NCBI GenBank assembly: GCA_040754375.1
Contig: JBFMCT010000032.1
Span: 2,068-39,444 of the forward strand
DNA: 37,377 bases
Reading direction: 5' to 3'
From: Actinomycetota bacterium
GTDB lineage: Bacteria > Actinomycetota > Acidimicrobiia > Acidimicrobiales > AC-14
Position numbers and translations under genes: made by a program. How positions within the stretch are numbered: position 1 is the stretch's first letter; each line of letters starts with the position of its first letter. Under the pieces are notes generated by a model that was not told the DNA's origin, searched no databases, and saw only the letters and a program-made list of their open reading frames with translations. Below are positions 36,689-37,377 of the stretch, piece after piece.

Positions 36689-37377
36689 CTAGTTGCACGG
36701 GATCAACGAGGTGACTACGGAGGCAGTCACTCCGAGGCCCTTTGCCGCACCAGCTATAGGGCTGTCCGCAAAGTGGTAAATCGCCGCTGTGGCGGTACTT
36801 GAGAAGCTTGATGCGGTACCCCCCGTCGCCACGAAGGCCGTAGAGCACGCCGGGTCGACCAAGTTGCCAGCGGTTGAGACCACGACCGGAACTGCTATTG
36901 CTGCCGCTGCAGGGGCACCTACCGCAGGCAGTGCCACAGCGGCTGCAGCGGCTACGACCCGCAGCGTGTCGTCTGCGTATCGTTCCGCGTAGACCTTCTC
37001 GGCCCGTGCGATCGGGTTGGTGTTCTCGACTGTGCAGTTGCACTCGTAGCTCTCCCGGTCCTGGCGCTTGAGGTCCCCGGCGGTGGCGTAGTCGACGACC
37101 GCCCGGACGGCGGCGCCGGCACAGTGGTGGGGGTGGCGCCACGAGCAGTGCGTCCCCGTCAGGTCCAAGCCGTTCACCGGGTCGCCGCAGACGTAGTCGT
37201 AGTCGTTGCAGGAGCCGGCTTCTATGGGGTCGACGGACAGGAAGCGGCCGAGGGAGGGGGCGTAGGGGCGGGCGCCCATCTGCACGATGGTGGTTGCCAG
37301 GCCGTGGTCGGTGGGGCGCTGGTGGGAGCCCAGCCAGCCGTAGTCGTAGTCCCCGTCGGAGTTGTCGGGCGGGGGGC
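36689..37377 (-). CDS. Rhs/YD-repeat protein, C-terminal end with variable tip 2 (runs off the right edge)
   Basis: The window edge cuts this gene. Its visible part begins in the Rhs core (GARPYAPSLGRFLSVDPIEAGSCNDYDYVCGDPVNGLDLTGT) and changes at 37151 to a 153-residue tip. The tip starts HCSWRHPHHCAGAAVRAVVDYATAGDL, has a Cys pair (YECNCTVEN), and then Ala/Val-rich hydrophobic stretches (LRVVAAAAAVALPAVGAPAAAAIAVPVVVSTAGNLV and later GTASSFSSTATAAIYHF), ending VTSLIPCN. The hydrophobic runs could insert in a membrane, so a pore-forming activity is possible, but no known toxin motif is seen. It appears intact at its 3' end and is coupled to the small membrane-protein gene. Confidence 0.85.
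   Translation of the reverse strand, partial: PPPDNSDGDYDYGWLGSHQRPTDHGLATTIVQMGARPYAPSLGRFLSVDPIEAGSCNDYDYVCGDPVNGLDLTGTHCSWRHPHHCAGAAVRAVVDYATAGDLKRQDRESYECNCTVENTNPIARAEKVYAERYADDTLRVVAAAAAVALPAVGAPAAAAIAVPVVVSTAGNLVDPACSTAFVATGGTASSFSSTATAAIYHFADSPIAGAAKGLGVTASVVTSLIPCN

Overview
The window is very G+C-rich, uses GTG and TTG starts freely, and has tightly packed genes with many 4-nt overlaps. The gene families (ABC-F pairs, TetR/MDR pair, PduO plus MetH, M17 aminopeptidase, HrpB, YD-repeat Rhs proteins) fit an actinomycete. A member of the Acidimicrobiia is my best guess, inferred from overall protein flavour only.

Positions 1-30,614 look like an ordinary chromosome. From left to right: the end of a coiled-coil protein; a rhodanese-MoeB fusion; a large AAA ATPase; an NTF2-like protein followed by a perfect hairpin; a compositionally distinct operon of an ECF sigma factor and a membrane-anchored seven-bladed Kelch protein; an unknown helical protein behind a promoter with a dyad; leucyl aminopeptidase translationally coupled to a PduO-type cobalamin adenosyltransferase; a membrane protein; B12-dependent methionine synthase (MetH); an ABC-F ATPase; a zinc-free MDR oxidoreductase divergent from its likely TetR repressor, with twin operators placed on the MDR promoter; a DUF998-like membrane protein overlapping a pyruvate kinase; HrpB helicase and an Uup-like ABC-F protein, each overlapping its neighbour by 4 nt; a VOC protein; a TSUP permease with a membrane partner; an SDR lacking its catalytic Tyr and Lys; an M24 peptidase; a DUF192 lipoprotein; and PdxH.

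From about 30,615 to the right end the character changes to an accessory region. It holds pieces of at least two Rhs/YD-repeat polymorphic-toxin genes, all read leftwards. Two copies of the Rhs core end in the same DPVNGLDLTGT boundary, are about 97% identical in DNA, and then switch to unrelated C-terminal tips. Each tip is followed by a small A+T-richer gene for a membrane protein with two predicted helices, the layout expected of toxin-tip/immunity cassettes. A truncated IS66 tnpC, a third Rhs fragment, a broken ISAzo13-type transposase and a lone four-helix membrane protein lie between them. This region is the best candidate for undescribed biology. The second-best is the sigma/Kelch operon, which is flanked by scrambled copies of left-flank sequence.

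I saw no rRNA, tRNA, CRISPR array or riboswitch. All calls are from reading the sequence; no database search was run.
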